Positions 63,687-64,000 of a DNA stretch of 64,000 bases are shown here, in pieces. This stretch comes from Bacteroidia bacterium (GTDB lineage: Bacteria; Bacteroidota; Bacteroidia; Palsa-965): contig JAKLJE010000017.1 of assembly GCA_023151315.1 (NCBI GenBank), forward strand, positions 1 through 64,000. Reading direction: 5' to 3'. The translations under genes were made by a program, and so were the position numbers. Positions within the stretch are counted from its first letter, which is position 1. The number at the start of each line of letters is the position of its first letter. The notes under the pieces were generated by a model. It ran no database searches. It was not told the DNA's origin and saw nothing but the letters and a program-made list of their open reading frames with translations.

Positions 63687-64000
63687 ATGCCGGTTCACTC
63701 TCCTTCGGAACAACTATTGAAACGCCTGCGCAAATCCGTTTGGGAAGCACAGGAAAAATTCGAATTGATCGTACCCGGCGATAAAGTGATGGTTTGCCTT
63801 TCCGGAGGGAAAGACAGCTACGCCATGCTTGATATGATGTTGCATCTGCAACGCGTGATGGACAACTCAATTGAAATTGTTGCTGTTAATCTGGATCAGA
63901 AGCAACCCGGATTTCCCGAGCACATTCTTCCGGAATATCTGAAATCGAAAAACGTTCCGTTCCGTATTCTGGAGCGTGATACGTATTCGGTTGTGACAGA
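63687..64000 (+). CDS. ttcA: tRNA 2-thiocytidine biosynthesis protein TtcA, 5' part (cut by window edge)
   Basis: 104 codons in frame to the edge. [20 protein letters not shown] is followed by the PP-loop [20 protein letters not shown] and [20 protein letters not shown]. The PP-loop and the QKQPGFP phrase fit TtcA, which thiolates C32 of tRNAs; other PP-loop thiolases such as TilS have different surroundings. The cysteine pairs for its iron-sulfur cluster lie outside the window. A TAnnTTTG box sits 5 bp ahead. Confidence 0.88.
   Translation, partial: MPVHSPSEQLLKRLRKSVWEAQEKFELIVPGDKVMVCLSGGKDSYAMLDMMLHLQRVMDNSIEIVAVNLDQKQPGFPEHILPEYLKSKNVPFRILERDTYSVVT

Overview
The window looks like chromosomal DNA of a Bacteroidota bacterium of the Flavobacteriales/Chitinophagales kind. 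The signs are type IX secretion components and cargo (a PorZ-like propeller protein, a SprB-repeat protein with a C-terminal sorting domain), a DUF4175 gene, few Shine-Dalgarno sequences, several upstream boxes matching the Bacteroidota -7 element TAnnTTTG, and many dispersed short repeats. Most of the window is housekeeping and envelope genes; mobile DNA is limited to a partial IS481-type transposase at the left edge, a single Y1 (IS200-like/RAYT-like) transposase at 39.4-39.8 kb, and small repeat clusters.

Layout. 0-8 kb: partial IS481 transposase, a giant alpha-2-macroglobulin with an intact CAEQ thioester motif, and a DAO-family FAD oxidoreductase. 8-12.7 kb: an orphan four-helix-bundle gene flanked by inverted short repeats, an SPFH protein, then a retropepsin-like RimK-associated protease, RimK, and an AstE/AspA-like amidohydrolase in a row. 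12.7-20.6 kb: a secreted SprB/cohesin/dockerin-like protein, RNase HI, an M1 aminopeptidase with HEAT-like tail, a biotin carrier protein and a superoxide dismutase with a twin-arginine signal. 20.6-27.8 kb: tatA, gatA, a LysM lytic transglycosylase, a CapA-like protein, an Omp28-like thioredoxin-fold lipoprotein and an outer-membrane barrel. 27.8-28.3 kb: a 71-bp tandem repeat with 142-bp higher-order alternation.

28.4-33.9 kb carries three overlapping or closely spaced genes that I read as a divergent MukBEF/MksBEF-type condensin (kleisin, small subunit, SMC-like ATPase), without the JetD/MksG nuclease that completes a Wadjet system. 34-39 kb: DUF3137 protein, a GT-C-like membrane protein, a SpoIIAA-like protein and an SpmA/SpmB fusion. 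39.1-42.7 kb: a palindrome cluster with its probable Y1 transposase, then a ribulose-phosphate-epimerase/CBS fusion, DAHP synthase and a KdsC-like phosphatase with an HTH-like N-terminus.

42.7-64 kb: small exported proteins, a class C beta-lactamase-like hydrolase, recO with a porZ-like gene, tRNA-Arg(CCG), a trans-sulfuration enzyme, a methyltransferase, mnmG flanked by two parS-like palindromes, and a tight minus-strand operon DUF4175-HATPase-ybeY-lipocalin-like-mnmG. Then a TPR/SpoIIE phosphatase, an RlmI-like methyltransferase, gltX-folB, tRNA-Cys(GCA), a repeat patch, and the 5' part of ttcA. The parS-like sites beside mnmG suggest, but do not prove, that the window lies in the origin-proximal part of the chromosome.
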